Positions 1 to 8,348 of a stretch of 64,000 nt of DNA are shown here, piece after piece (the stretch's first letter is position 1; the number at the start of each line of letters is the position of its first letter). The notes under the pieces are model-generated. The model worked only from the letters and a program-made list of their open reading frames with translations. It ran no database searches and was not told the origin of the DNA. The stretch is from Roseiarcus sp050012775 (GTDB lineage: Bacteria > Pseudomonadota > Alphaproteobacteria > Rhizobiales > Beijerinckiaceae). The stretch is taken from the NCBI GenBank assembly GCA_050012775.1, contig JBEKGN010000008.1, forward strand, positions 93,196 through 157,195, written 5' to 3'. The position numbers were made by a program, and so were the translations under genes.

Positions 1-229
1 CAAGGCGCAGGTTCTCGCCGTCACCCACGCCCCCCAGGTCGCCGCCCGCTCGCATCGGCACTTCAAGATCGTGAAGAACGAAGTCGGCAAGGGCGAACGC
101 GTGGCGACCCAGGTGCTCTCGCTCGATCCGCTGGCGCGGCGCGAGGAGATCGCGCGGATGCTCGCGGGCGCGGAAATCACCGGCGCGGCGCGTCTGGCGG
201 CCAAGAGCCTGATCGAAAAGGCGGGGTAG
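1..229 (+). CDS. recN: DNA repair protein RecN, C-terminal end (partial)
   Basis: Only the last 75 residues are in the window; the gene enters from the left edge in the frame starting at base 2. RecN is an SMC-like ATPase that acts on DNA double-strand breaks. The visible part matches the end of its ATPase head: the strand LAVTHAPQVAARSHRHFKI, which follows the Walker B region and carries the His switch, then a helix with REEIARMLAGAEIT typical of RecN C-termini. The stop is TAG at 227. recN lies a short way upstream of other core genes here; the ligA gene often next to it is not visible. Confidence 0.9.
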   Translation, partial: KAQVLAVTHAPQVAARSHRHFKIVKNEVGKGERVATQVLSLDPLARREEIARMLAGAEITGAARLAAKSLIEKAG

Positions 230-330
230 CGGAGCGACGGCGGCGCGGGGCCGGAGCGCGTCGCGGCTTTTGGCTTGCCCGGCTTCCATCGCGGGCCTAT
301 CAAGCGCGCTATCGATGCGGCGAGGCGGCC

Positions 331-507
331 ATGACCCGGGACGACGGGCGGGAAATCGGAGAGAGGCGGCGGCGCGAGCGCCTGGCGGCGGCGCTGCGAG
401 AAAATCTGAAACGCCGCAAGGTTCAGCGGCGCGGGCGCGTCGCGACGGGAGAATCGACCCCGCCCGGCGCGCCGTCGTCGAGCGCGAGCGAAGGGCCGGG
501 CCGATGA
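331..507 (+). CDS. small basic protein upstream of murA, conserved hypothetical
   Basis: A 58-residue reading frame, ATG at 331 and TGA at 505, preceded by a purine-rich GAGGCGG. The product starts MTRDDGREIGERRRRERLAA and contains a strongly basic amphipathic helix ending ALRENLKRRKVQRRGR, then a Ser/Pro-rich tail. From memory, Hyphomicrobiales genomes often carry a small protein with an AALRENLKRRK core just before murA, which is why this frame is preferred over a longer frame (270-521) that overlaps it. Function unknown; the charge pattern would allow nucleic-acid or ribosome contact, but that is a guess. Confidence 0.65.
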   Translation: MTRDDGREIGERRRRERLAAALRENLKRRKVQRRGRVATGESTPPGAPSSSASEGPGR

Positions 508-547
508 TCGCGCGGCGATGATTCGAATTGGCGAGAAGGATCGAGGA

Positions 548-1837
548 ATGGATCGCATACAAATCCGAGGCGGCGCGAAGCTCCAGGGAACGATTCCGAT
601 CTCCGGCGCCAAGAACGCGGCGCTGCCGCTGATGATCGCCTCCTTGCTCACCGACCAGACGCTGACCCTCGAAAACCTGCCGCGACTCGCCGACGTCAGT
701 CAGCTCGTGCGCATCCTCGGCAACCACGGCGTCGACTATTCCCTCGACGGCAAGCGACTCGGGGAAGAGGCGACCGCCGGCCAGACCGCGCATTTGCGCG
801 CCAAGACCATCGTCGACACGACGGCGCCCTATGAACTCGTGTCCCGCATGCGCGCGAGCTTCTGGGTCATCGCGCCGCTCTTGGCGCGAATGGGCGAAGC
901 GCGCGTCTCGTTGCCGGGCGGCTGCGCGATCGGCACGCGCCCCGTCGATTTCCTGCTGATGGCGCTCGAGCGGCTCGGCGCCGAGATCAGCATCGAGGCG
1001 GGGTATGTCGTGGCCAAGGCGCCGGGCGGCCTGACCGGCGGCGAGATCGAATTTCCCAAAGTGACGGTCGGGGGAACGCACACCGCGATGATGGCTGCGG
1101 CGACCGCGCGCGGCTCGACGCTCGTGCGCAACGCCGCGTGCGAGCCCGAGGTGAAGGATCTCGCGGATTGTCTCAACAAGATGGGCGCGCGCATTCAGGG
1201 CGCGGGCACTTCGACCATCGAAATTTCCGGCGTCGCCCGCCTCAACGGCGCCCGCCATCGCGTCCTTCCCGACCGCATCGAAGCCGGCACTTATGCGACG
1301 GCGGTGGCGATGACGGGCGGGGACATCCTGCTCGAAGGGGTCGGTCCTGATCTGTTTCAGGAGGCGCTCGACGCCTTGGCGCAAGCGGGAGCGAGCGTTT
1401 CGAGCGACAACAGGGGCGTGCGCGTCACGCGAAACGGCGCCGGCATCGGCTCGGTCGACATTTCGACGGCGCCGTTTCCCGGCTTTCCGACCGACCTGCA
1501 AGCCCAGTTCATGGCGCTGATGACCCGCGCGGGCGGGACTTCGCGCATCACCGAGACGATCTTCGAGAATCGCTTCATGCACGTGCAGGAGCTCGCGCGA
1601 CTCGGCGCCCGCATCAAACTGGATGGCGACACCGCGGTGGTGGAGGGCGTCGACCGGCTGCTCGGCGCGCCAGTGATGGCGACGGATTTGCGCGCTTCGG
1701 TTTCTCTCGTCATCGCGGCGCTCGCGGCGGAAGGGGAGACGACGGTCAATCGCGTGTACCACCTCGACCGCGGTTTCGAGCGCCTCGAACACAAGCTCGC
1801 CGCGTGCGGCGCCGACATCACGAGAATTTCAGGCTGA
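548..1837 (+). CDS. murA: UDP-N-acetylglucosamine 1-carboxyvinyltransferase (MurA)
   Basis: Cytoplasmic enzyme of the first committed step of peptidoglycan synthesis: it transfers enolpyruvate from PEP to UDP-GlcNAc. The 429-residue length is normal. Visible marks are the N-terminal SGAKNAALPLM (catalytic Lys/Asn pair) and LPGGCAIGTRPVDFLL with the active-site Cys that fosfomycin alkylates. Two inside-out alpha/beta domains follow. The start chosen is ATG 548 (MDRIQIRGGAKLQG), which fits the family and has AGGA just upstream; an in-frame ATG at 518 would add ten unlikely residues. It leads a run with DUF2948, hisD and UPF0262. Confidence 0.97.
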   Translation: MDRIQIRGGAKLQGTIPISGAKNAALPLMIASLLTDQTLTLENLPRLADVSQLVRILGNHGVDYSLDGKRLGEEATAGQTAHLRAKTIVDTTAPYELVSRMRASFWVIAPLLARMGEARVSLPGGCAIGTRPVDFLLMALERLGAEISIEAGYVVAKAPGGLTGGEIEFPKVTVGGTHTAMMAAATARGSTLVRNAACEPEVKDLADCLNKMGARIQGAGTSTIEISGVARLNGARHRVLPDRIEAGTYATAVAMTGGDILLEGVGPDLFQEALDALAQAGASVSSDNRGVRVTRNGAGIGSVDISTAPFPGFPTDLQAQFMALMTRAGGTSRITETIFENRFMHVQELARLGARIKLDGDTAVVEGVDRLLGAPVMATDLRASVSLVIAALAAEGETTVNRVYHLDRGFERLEHKLAACGADITRISG

Positions 1838-1840
1838 GTC

Positions 1841-2296
1841 ATGCCGTTCTCCTCGAACCTGCTCAAACTGGTCGCGCTCGATCGCGAGGGCCTCGGCGTG
1901 ATTTCCGCGCACGTCCAGGACTCGTGCCTGCGCCGCGCGGATATGACATGGCTGCCCAAAAGCAAGCGCTTCCTCTTGAGCGCGATGCGGTTCGATTGGG
2001 CCGGCGCGAAAGAGGGGCGGGCGGAACGCATCGGTTCGGTGCTGCGCTTCGAGCGGGTTCTCAAGGTGTCGCATCTCGGCCTGGCCGGACGAGACGAAAA
2101 CTCGGTGCTGAACTTGCTCGCGGTCACATTTGAGAAGACCGATCCGCCGTCGGGCATGGTGCTGCTCGCTTTCGCGGACGGCGCCATCGTACGCCTCGAG
2201 GTCGAATGCCTGGAAGCCGAGCTTCGCGACGTCGGCCCGCGCCGTCCCGCGCAGGAATGCCCGGGACATGCGCTGACCAGCGCGGAGGGGATCTGA
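1841..2296 (+). CDS. DUF2948 family protein
   Basis: 151 residues, starting 3 bases after the murA stop, so almost certainly co-transcribed. The sequence (LKLVALDREGLGVISAHVQD, then DMTWLPKSKRFLLSAMRFDW) matches the alphaproteobacterial family DUF2948, a single small domain found next to murA and hisD in this class. No catalytic motif can be seen, there is no signal peptide or membrane segment, and the function is unknown. The conserved position between a cell-wall gene and a histidine gene is all the context offers. Confidence 0.9.
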   Translation: MPFSSNLLKLVALDREGLGVISAHVQDSCLRRADMTWLPKSKRFLLSAMRFDWAGAKEGRAERIGSVLRFERVLKVSHLGLAGRDENSVLNLLAVTFEKTDPPSGMVLLAFADGAIVRLEVECLEAELRDVGPRRPAQECPGHALTSAEGI

Positions 2297-2314
2297 CCGG
2301 CCTTAGCGGAGTTC

Positions 2315-3622
2315 ATGATGGCGATCACCCTCGACATGGGCGCGGCGGATTTCGAACCGCGATTTCGCGCGCTCCTCGAAGCCAAACGCGAATCGGCCGG
2401 CGACGTGGACGCGGCGGCAGCCGCGATCATCGCCGACGTGCGGGCCCGCGGCGACGCCGCGCTCGCCGAATATACGCTGCGGTTCGATCGGGTCGATCTG
2501 TCGCGATCCGGTTTCCGCATCGAGCCCGAAGAAATCGACGCGGCCCTCGCGGCCTGCGATCCCAAGGCGCTGCGCGCGCTGGAATTCGCCCATGAGCGCG
2601 TCCTCGCCTACCATCGCCGTCAGAGCCCAAGCGACGTTTCCTTCGTCGACGCTCTCGGCGTCGAACTCGGCTGGCGCTGGCGCCCGATCGACTCGGTCGG
2701 GCTCTATGTTCCCGGCGGCGCCGCGAGCTATCCCTCCTCGGTGATCATGAATGCGGCGCCGGCCAAGGTGGCGGGCTGCCGGCGCATCGCCATGGTCGTC
2801 CCGACGCCCGAAGGAAAGCTCAATCCGCTGGTGCTGGCGGCGGCGAAAATCGCGGGCGTATCGGAAATCTATCGTCTGGGCGGCGCACAGGCGATCGCGG
2901 CGCTCGCCTACGGCACGGCGAGCGTCGAACCGGTGGCGAAAATCGTCGGGCCGGGCAACGCCTATGTCGCGGCCGCCAAGCGGCGCGTGTTCGGCGTGGT
3001 CGGCATCGACATGATCGCCGGTCCGTCGGAAGTCGTGGTGATCGCGGATTCCAGCGCCGATCCCCGTTTTGTCGCCGCCGATCTTCTCGCCCAGGCCGAA
3101 CACGACGAAGCCGCGCAGTCGATTCTCATCACCGACGACGCCGCGTTGGCGCGGGCGGTGAGCGAGGCCGTCGACGCCCAGCTCGCCGATTTGCCGCGGG
3201 CGAAGATCGCCGGCGCCAGCTGGCGCGATTACGGCGCGATCATCCTCGCGCCGAACCTCGCCGCGGCCTCGCCGCTCGTCGATCGGCTCGCGCCCGAGCA
3301 CCTCGAAATCATCGCGCGGGACGCCGACGCCTTGAGCCGATCGATCAACAACGCGGGCGCGATCTTCATCGGCCCGCATACGCCCGAGGCGATCGGCGAC
3401 TATGTCGGCGGCTCCAATCACGTCTTGCCGACTTCGCGTTCGGCGCGCTTTTCCTCGGGACTCGGCGTGCTCGATTTTCTCAAGCGCACATCCATCCTCA
3501 AGTGCGACGCGAAATCGCTGGCCGCGCTGGGGCCGTCCGCCGTCGTTCTGGGAGAGGCCGAGGGCCTGCAGGCCCATGCGCGCTCGGTGGCGATGCGCCT
3601 ATCGAGGAAAGGCGTGGGATGA
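2315..3622 (+). CDS. hisD: histidinol dehydrogenase (HisD)
   Basis: Zn-dependent, NAD-dependent enzyme that oxidises L-histidinol to histidine in two steps, the last stage of histidine synthesis. The 435-residue length is standard. Family marks are VGLYVPGGAASYPSSVIMN, GPGNAYVAAAKRRVFG, the zinc-ligand stretch LLAQAEHDEAAQSILIT, and DRLAPEHLEII with the catalytic Glu-His pair. Two ATG codons in tandem (2315, 2318) are possible starts behind GCGGAG. Its stop overlaps the UPF0262 start as ATGA, indicating translational coupling. Confidence 0.97.
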   Translation: MMAITLDMGAADFEPRFRALLEAKRESAGDVDAAAAAIIADVRARGDAALAEYTLRFDRVDLSRSGFRIEPEEIDAALAACDPKALRALEFAHERVLAYHRRQSPSDVSFVDALGVELGWRWRPIDSVGLYVPGGAASYPSSVIMNAAPAKVAGCRRIAMVVPTPEGKLNPLVLAAAKIAGVSEIYRLGGAQAIAALAYGTASVEPVAKIVGPGNAYVAAAKRRVFGVVGIDMIAGPSEVVVIADSSADPRFVAADLLAQAEHDEAAQSILITDDAALARAVSEAVDAQLADLPRAKIAGASWRDYGAIILAPNLAAASPLVDRLAPEHLEIIARDADALSRSINNAGAIFIGPHTPEAIGDYVGGSNHVLPTSRSARFSSGLGVLDFLKRTSILKCDAKSLAALGPSAVVLGEAEGLQAHARSVAMRLSRKGVG

Positions 3623-4107
3623 GCCGCACCGCCTCGCGATCGCGCAACCGTCTCAAGGAAGTGTTGCTCGACGAGGCGACGATTCCGCGCGGCGTCGCCG
3701 ACCGGGACCACGAACGCGCCGTTGCGATCTTCGACCTCGTGGAGGACAACAGTTTCGGCGTGCAAGGACGCGACGACGGTCCCTACAGCCTGACGATCGC
3801 GCAGTCGGAATCGCGGCTGACGTTCGACGTGCGCTCGAAGACCGGAGAACGGGTCGTCGAATTCGCCGTCTCGATGACGCCTTTCCGCCCCTTGTTGAAA
3901 GACTATTTCCTGGTGTGCGAGACCTATTATTCGGCCATTCGGACCGCGAGCCCGCGTCAGATCGAGGCGATCGATCGCGAGCGCTCCGCGCTTCACAACG
4001 AGGGGGCCTCGCTCATCGCCGCGCGAATCGCCGACAAGGTCGAGATCGACGAGGCCACGGCGCGTCGCCTGTTCACTCTGATCTCCGCTCTGCATTGGAA
4101 GATATGA
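3619..4107 (+). CDS. UPF0262 family protein
   Basis: 162 residues, beginning inside the hisD stop (ATGA overlap). The sequence matches UPF0262, an alphaproteobacterial family of unknown role that regularly follows hisD: it has FDLVEDNSFGVQGRDDGPY near residue 40, SMTPFRPLLKDYFLVCETYY in the middle and RSALHNEGASLI towards the end. It is soluble with no obvious active site. Elsewhere in Rhizobiales it is followed by a low-molecular-weight phosphatase and infA; here a methyltransferase follows instead, again with an ATGA overlap. Confidence 0.9.
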   Translation: MSRTASRSRNRLKEVLLDEATIPRGVADRDHERAVAIFDLVEDNSFGVQGRDDGPYSLTIAQSESRLTFDVRSKTGERVVEFAVSMTPFRPLLKDYFLVCETYYSAIRTASPRQIEAIDRERSALHNEGASLIAARIADKVEIDEATARRLFTLISALHWKI

Positions 4108-4781
4108 GCCGGCCGACTTGCGACCGGGAGGCGTTCGTTCGCGAGAATACGCGCCTTCTCGCTCCGCCGATGGCCCCGAACATGCGCCTGCATCTGGCCG
4201 ACGAGGCCGTCGCGCTTTGGCATAAGACCGAGGAGGAATTGGGCGAAATCGGCCTGCCGCCGCCATTCTGGGCTTTCGCCTGGGCGGGCGGGCAGGCGCT
4301 CGCGCATTACCTCGGCGACAATCCTCAGTTCGTCGCGGGCAAGCGCGTGCTCGACTTCGCCTCCGGCTCCGGGCTCGTCGCGATCGCCGCCGCCATGGCC
4401 GGCGCCGCGAGCGTGGAGGCGAGCGAGATCGACGAATTCGCGCAAGTTGCGATCGCGTTGAACGCGCGCCAGAACGACGTCGCCGTTGCGGTGTTGGCCG
4501 AGGACGTCGTCGGCGCGGATCGCGGCTGGGACGTGGTGCTCGCCGGCGACGTCTTCTATCAAAAGGACATGGCCGAAGCCGTCACCCCCTGGCTCGAAGG
4601 GCTGGCGCGCCGAGGCGCGCTCGTCCTCGTCGGCGATCCCCGTCGCAGCTATCTCGCCCTCGATCGCCTGGACTGCCTGATCGAATACGCCGTGCCGGTG
4701 ACGCGCGCGCTGGAGGACGCGGACATCAAGCGCTCCGGCGTATTCAAGTTCCGGGCGCCGCTTGCCCGCCTTAAGGGATGA
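4104..4781 (+). CDS. class I SAM-dependent methyltransferase, ETF-beta lysine methyltransferase-like
   Basis: 225 residues, coupled to the UPF0262 gene by an ATGA overlap. The Rossmann motif I is VLDFASGSGLVAIAAAMAGA, followed by an acidic motif II (EASEIDEF) and a post-II AGDVFYQKDMAE. The PPFWAFAWAGGQALAHYL stretch resembles the bacterial enzymes that methylate lysines of electron-transfer flavoprotein beta subunit, a family related to nicotinamide N-methyltransferases. The protein substrate is therefore an inference. The last 11 bases overlap the end of modA on the other strand. Confidence 0.85.
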   Translation: MSRPTCDREAFVRENTRLLAPPMAPNMRLHLADEAVALWHKTEEELGEIGLPPPFWAFAWAGGQALAHYLGDNPQFVAGKRVLDFASGSGLVAIAAAMAGAASVEASEIDEFAQVAIALNARQNDVAVAVLAEDVVGADRGWDVVLAGDVFYQKDMAEAVTPWLEGLARRGALVLVGDPRRSYLALDRLDCLIEYAVPVTRALEDADIKRSGVFKFRAPLARLKG

Positions 4782-5535
4782 GCGCGAAGCCTTGGGCGGC
4801 GAAGAACGCGCGCCCCGGCGCGGCCTTCAGATAGGCGAGAAAGCTCTGCGCCGCCGCGTTGTGGGACGCCGTCGTCAGGGCGAAGGGATAGAGAATGGGC
4901 GGATGGGAATCGTCGGGAAACGTCGCGACGATCTTGACGGCGGGCTCCGCGGCGGCGTCCGTCGCATAGACGATGCCAAGCGTCGCCTCGCCGCGCGCGA
5001 CGAAGGCCAGCGCCGTGCGCACATCGCTCGTCATCGCGAGGCGCGGTTCGACGACGCTCCATAGGCCGAGCTTGGTCAGCGACGCCTTGGCGTATTTGCC
5101 GACGGGAACGGTGTTGATTTCCCCGGTCGCGAGTTTTCCCGTTCCGAGCGTTTGTTCGAACGCCTTGGGATCGAGCGCGAGGGCGTCGATCGGCGCCGCC
5201 TTGGGCGCGACGACGACCAGACGATTCCCTAGGAGATCGACACGGCTGTCCGTGCGAATCGCGCCGGCCTTGGCGGCTATGTCCATGGATTCCTCGTCGG
5301 CCGAGGCGAAAAGATCGGCCGGCGCGCCGGCGGCGATCTGTCGCTCCAGGCTCAACGACCCGCCGTAGCTGATCGCGACCTCCGCGCCTCCATGGGCGTG
5401 ATAGTCCGCCGCCGCGCCGTCCAGCGCCGTCTTCAGGCTCGCTGCGGCGAAAACGACGATTCTCTCCTGCGCGAACGCGCCCGCGGGCGCCAAGGCGAGA
5501 AACAACGACAGGAAAGCCGACTGCAGGCGGCGCAT
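4771..5535 (-). CDS. modA: molybdate ABC transporter substrate-binding protein (ModA)
   Basis: 254-residue periplasmic solute-binding protein. It begins MRRLQSAFLSLFLALAPAG followed by an Ala-Phe-Ala signal-peptidase site, then the ModA core IVVFAAASLKTALD, ISYGGSLSLERQIAAGAPAD and LFASADEESMD, which together form the oxyanion pocket. Start ATG 5535 is the only one that leaves a proper signal peptide. The permease and ATPase (modB, modC) are not next to it, so modA is an orphan here. A ModE-like palindrome lies about 40 bases upstream, suggesting control by molybdate supply. Confidence 0.93.
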   Translation of the reverse strand: MRRLQSAFLSLFLALAPAGAFAQERIVVFAAASLKTALDGAAADYHAHGGAEVAISYGGSLSLERQIAAGAPADLFASADEESMDIAAKAGAIRTDSRVDLLGNRLVVVAPKAAPIDALALDPKAFEQTLGTGKLATGEINTVPVGKYAKASLTKLGLWSVVEPRLAMTSDVRTALAFVARGEATLGIVYATDAAAEPAVKIVATFPDDSHPPILYPFALTTASHNAAAQSFLAYLKAAPGRAFFAAQGFALIP

Positions 5536-5573
5536 GACAGGCCTTTCGAGATCGGGCTGGTGAAGCGCGCCCT

Positions 5574-5595
5574 CTATATACGTTAGACTATAGCG
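5574..5595 (-). promoter_or_regulatory. possible ModE-type operator upstream of modA
   Basis: On the minus strand the site reads CGCTATAGTCTAACG then TATATAG. The outer halves CTATA and TATAG are inverted repeats, resembling the ModE half-sites CGNTATAT and TATAACG. It sits about 39 bases upstream of the modA start, where a repressor would cover the promoter. AT-rich sequence is rare in this region, which makes the match stand out. No ModE gene is in the window, and the halves deviate from the E. coli consensus. Confidence 0.4.
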
Positions 5596-6133
5596 CCTGG
5601 GCGGATCGTCAAGGGTTCGCGAGGGTCGCGAGAGGGCGCGCGCGAACCGGGGAGGCGGAGACGACGGCGCCTCCGCCGCAACTGCCGAGGAATCGACGGG
5701 CGCATCGGCGGCGCGACGCTCGTCACCGCCAACACAAGCGAATTCGAGCGCGCGCCGGGCGGGTCGTCGTGGACTGGGCGGCGTGAAGCCCGGCGGGCGC
5801 CGAGCGTGGATCGGGTCTTCAGCGCTCCCGTCACTTTTTTCGTCGTCTCGCGCCGGAAAATCCCGCCCGGTTGGCTCGACGTTTTGCGACATCATCGACA
5901 AGAATGGCGCCGCAAGAAAGGATTGAAGTCCGAGAGAGGCGATTCGAAGCCGTTGCAGCGCTGCAAAATCAATGCTTTTCGTGACGCCAGAAATGGCGTG
6001 CGTCCTAGTCGCGCGCATGAATTCAAGACTCGTCCCGCTTCTTCCGGGGTCGCCTTGCCAGTCGCCTCGAACCGCCGCAGATTGCCCCGCGTCAGAAATC
6101 CGCCGGCCCCGCCGGCCTTGCCAGGGGAGCGCG
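5596..6133. other. intergenic region, no gene recognised
   Basis: About 540 bases between the modA promoter and the thioesterase gene. Open frames here are high-GC artefacts without recognisable protein features. Bases 5880-6010 are visibly less GC-rich. I found no RNA gene or clear terminator. The last 15 bases hold the AGGGGAGC ribosome-binding site of the thioesterase gene. Confidence 0.5.
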
Positions 6134-6532
6134 ATGACGGAGCCGGTGGAGAAAATTCGGGTCGGCATGACGGGCCGCAAGGAGGTGGTCGTCACCCGCG
6201 AGTTGACGGTCGGGGGCCATGTCGAGGGCATGCCGTTCGTCTACGGCACGCCGATGATGATATTGGCGATGGAGATCGCCTCGGGCGCGGCGATAGCGCC
6301 ACATCTGCCTCCGGGCTGGGTTTCCGTCGGCAGCGAGGTCAACATCCGCCACCTCGCCCCGACTCCCATCGGCCGCACCGTCGTCGCGACGGCGCGCGTC
6401 CTTGAAGTCGACGGCCGCAGCGTGCTGTTCGCCGTGGAGGCGCATGACGGCGAGCGCAAGATCGGCGACGGCACGCACCGTCGCGGGGTGGTCAATTTGG
6501 AGAGTTTCGCCAAGCGCTACGGCGGGCTCTGA
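6134..6532 (+). CDS. thioesterase of the FlK/hot-dog family
   Basis: 132 residues behind AGGGGAGC with proper spacing. A single hot-dog fold of the fluoroacetyl-CoA thioesterase (FlK) type: a YGTPMMILAMEIAS helix carries the Thr and Glu that match the FlK catalytic Thr/Glu, and VGSEVNIRHLAPTPIGRTV carries the His and the strand after it. Such enzymes hydrolyse small or damaged acyl-CoAs. The actual substrate is not known and there is no operon partner to suggest one. Confidence 0.85.
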   Translation: MTEPVEKIRVGMTGRKEVVVTRELTVGGHVEGMPFVYGTPMMILAMEIASGAAIAPHLPPGWVSVGSEVNIRHLAPTPIGRTVVATARVLEVDGRSVLFAVEAHDGERKIGDGTHRRGVVNLESFAKRYGGL

Positions 6533-6973
6533 GGGAAGGGCGTTAATCGCGGCGGACAGCCCCTGGACTGCAACATCGCATCCAACGATGACCCGCCCCG
6601 TATCGGCGTTACGCCATTGACGCATCGAAGGGATCACACGTTCCATGGGGGTCGCGGTGGGACGCGAGGCGCCGATCCAAAGAAGCACATTATTCTCCAA
6701 CGAAGCCAATCGCTCAGTCGACGCAGGCGGCGGCTTCGGCGTTTCGCTGTTTCGCAAGAATTGCGTCCTTGGTCTCTAGGCTTTCTTCGACGAACTGCCT
6801 GCCGACCTGCGTGACGAGGTCGCGCGGGACGCGTTGGCGAAATCATAGCGGCCGTTGACCCCGCATTGGTCGCGCCGCGCAGAGAGACGTTGTGACCCAT
6901 CCGTGTGCGCCAGCACGGGCGTCGCGAAACCCCTAACGGGTCTATAAGTCATTGATTTCGCGTGGATAATTGA
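6533..6973. other. intergenic region beside tRNA-Thr, no intact gene
   Basis: About 440 bases with no convincing complete gene. One plus-strand frame near 6781-6848 reads FFDELPADLRDEVARDALAK before a stop and is protein-like, but it is closed by a stop just upstream, so at best it is a remnant. The stretch lies immediately 3' of tRNA-Thr, a usual integration site; I did not find a duplicated tRNA 3' end to prove an insertion. Confidence 0.4.
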
Positions 6974-7048
<75 letters not shown>

Positions 7049-7186
7049 GTCTCGCTTGGCGGCGACGAGCCACGACGCCAAGGCGAACGCCGGGCTTTTG
7101 CCATAGGCCAGCGCCCAACGCAAGAACGGCGAATGCAGCTTGGCCGATCTTCCGCCGCGGGCCGCGAGGGCGAGGCGGCGCCGGCG

Positions 7187-8176
7187 CTAGGCCGCTCCCA
7201 GGCGCAGCAAATCGTGAAAATGGACGATGCCGACGACATCGCCCTCCTCGACGACGAGCAAGGCGGAAATCTTGCGGCTGATGATCTCCAGCGCCTCCGC
7301 GACGAGGGCGTCCGGCGCGATCGTGCGCGGCGCGCGCGTCATCACCTCCTCGACCGGCGTGTCGACGATCATGTTCGACCTGAGGTGCCGGCGCAGATCG
7401 CCGTCGGTGATGATGCCCACGAGCGCCCCGCGACCGTCGAAGACGCCGACGCAGCCGAAGCCCTTCGACGACATCTCGACGATGGCGTCCGCCATCTTGG
7501 CCCCGACGCGAATGCGCGGAATGCGTTCGCCGCGGTGCATGACGTCGCGGACATGGGCGAGCTTGGCGCCCAACTTGCCTCCGGGATGGAAGACCCGGAA
7601 GTCGTGCGCCGTGAAGCCCCTGGCCTCCAGAAGCGCGATCGCCAGCGCGTCGCCGAGCACGAGCTGCATCGTCGTCGAGGTCGTCGGCGCCAGGCCGTTG
7701 GGACAGGCTTCCTGAGCCTGGGGCAGGCACAGGCGAATGTCGGCTTCGCGGCCCAGCGCGCTGTCGGCGTTTGCGGTGATCGCGATCAGGGGAATGGCGA
7801 AGCGCTTGGCGTAGGTGATCACCGCCGCCAGTTCCGCGGTTTCGCCCGACCATGAGACGCCAACCACGACATCGCCGTTTTGCACCATGCCGAGATCGCC
7901 GTGGCTCGCTTCGGCGGCGTGGACGAAGCTGGCGGGTTGGCCGGTCGAGGCGAGCGTCGCCGCGATTTTACGCGCGACGTGACCGGACTTTCCCATGCCG
8001 GTCACGATCACGCGTCCCGGCGCGCGAGAGATCGTCTCGACGGCGCGCTGAAACGCCGGGCCGAGCCCATCCCCCTCGGGCGCCCGCAAAGCGTCGGCGA
8101 GAGCGGAAAGTCCGAGCTGTTCGACCGATATCGTGCGCAGGGCGGAGGCGACGGCGCTGGAGTTTTGTTGAATCAT
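7187..8176 (-). CDS. kdsD: D-arabinose-5-phosphate isomerase (KdsD/KpsF family)
   Basis: Cytoplasmic enzyme that interconverts ribulose-5-phosphate and arabinose-5-phosphate, the precursor of the lipopolysaccharide sugar Kdo. The 329 residues show an N-terminal SIS domain (VTGMGKSGHVARKIAATLAS, then HAAEASHGDLGMV and GVSWSGETAEL) and two C-terminal CBS repeats (about residues 205-325, with GIITDGDLRRHL and VVGIVHFHDLLRLG). Size and domain order match the family. It stands next to an outer-membrane barrel gene and galU/galE, fitting an envelope-polysaccharide neighbourhood. Confidence 0.95.
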   Translation of the reverse strand: MIQQNSSAVASALRTISVEQLGLSALADALRAPEGDGLGPAFQRAVETISRAPGRVIVTGMGKSGHVARKIAATLASTGQPASFVHAAEASHGDLGMVQNGDVVVGVSWSGETAELAAVITYAKRFAIPLIAITANADSALGREADIRLCLPQAQEACPNGLAPTTSTTMQLVLGDALAIALLEARGFTAHDFRVFHPGGKLGAKLAHVRDVMHRGERIPRIRVGAKMADAIVEMSSKGFGCVGVFDGRGALVGIITDGDLRRHLRSNMIVDTPVEEVMTRAPRTIAPDALVAEALEIISRKISALLVVEEGDVVGIVHFHDLLRLGAA

Positions 8177-8348
8177 GACGGGCTCTTAACATAGGGCGCT
8201 GTCCGAATGCACCCCCAGGGGCTCGCTCGCCTCGGCGCAGGCGGGGGGACGATCCGCAGAGCGAGCCGCTTAAGACGGAATTAACCATGCCGGCCTAACC
8301 CTCGAAAGGACTGCGCCGCCGGCGGACGCGCGCGCGAAAGGAGTGATT

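Noticed and set aside
270..521. 83-codon frame before murA
   Set aside because: It overlaps the better supported 58-codon frame at 331-507 and has Arg/Gly/Ala-rich composition without any family resemblance.
2303..3577. 424-codon open frame antisense to hisD, and similar long antisense frames (for example 8295-9893, 41763-43754, 46501-48051)
   Set aside because: They lie exactly opposite genes with clear family motifs and have the Arg/Gly/Asp-rich composition of antisense frames in GC-rich DNA; no start signals and no domains.
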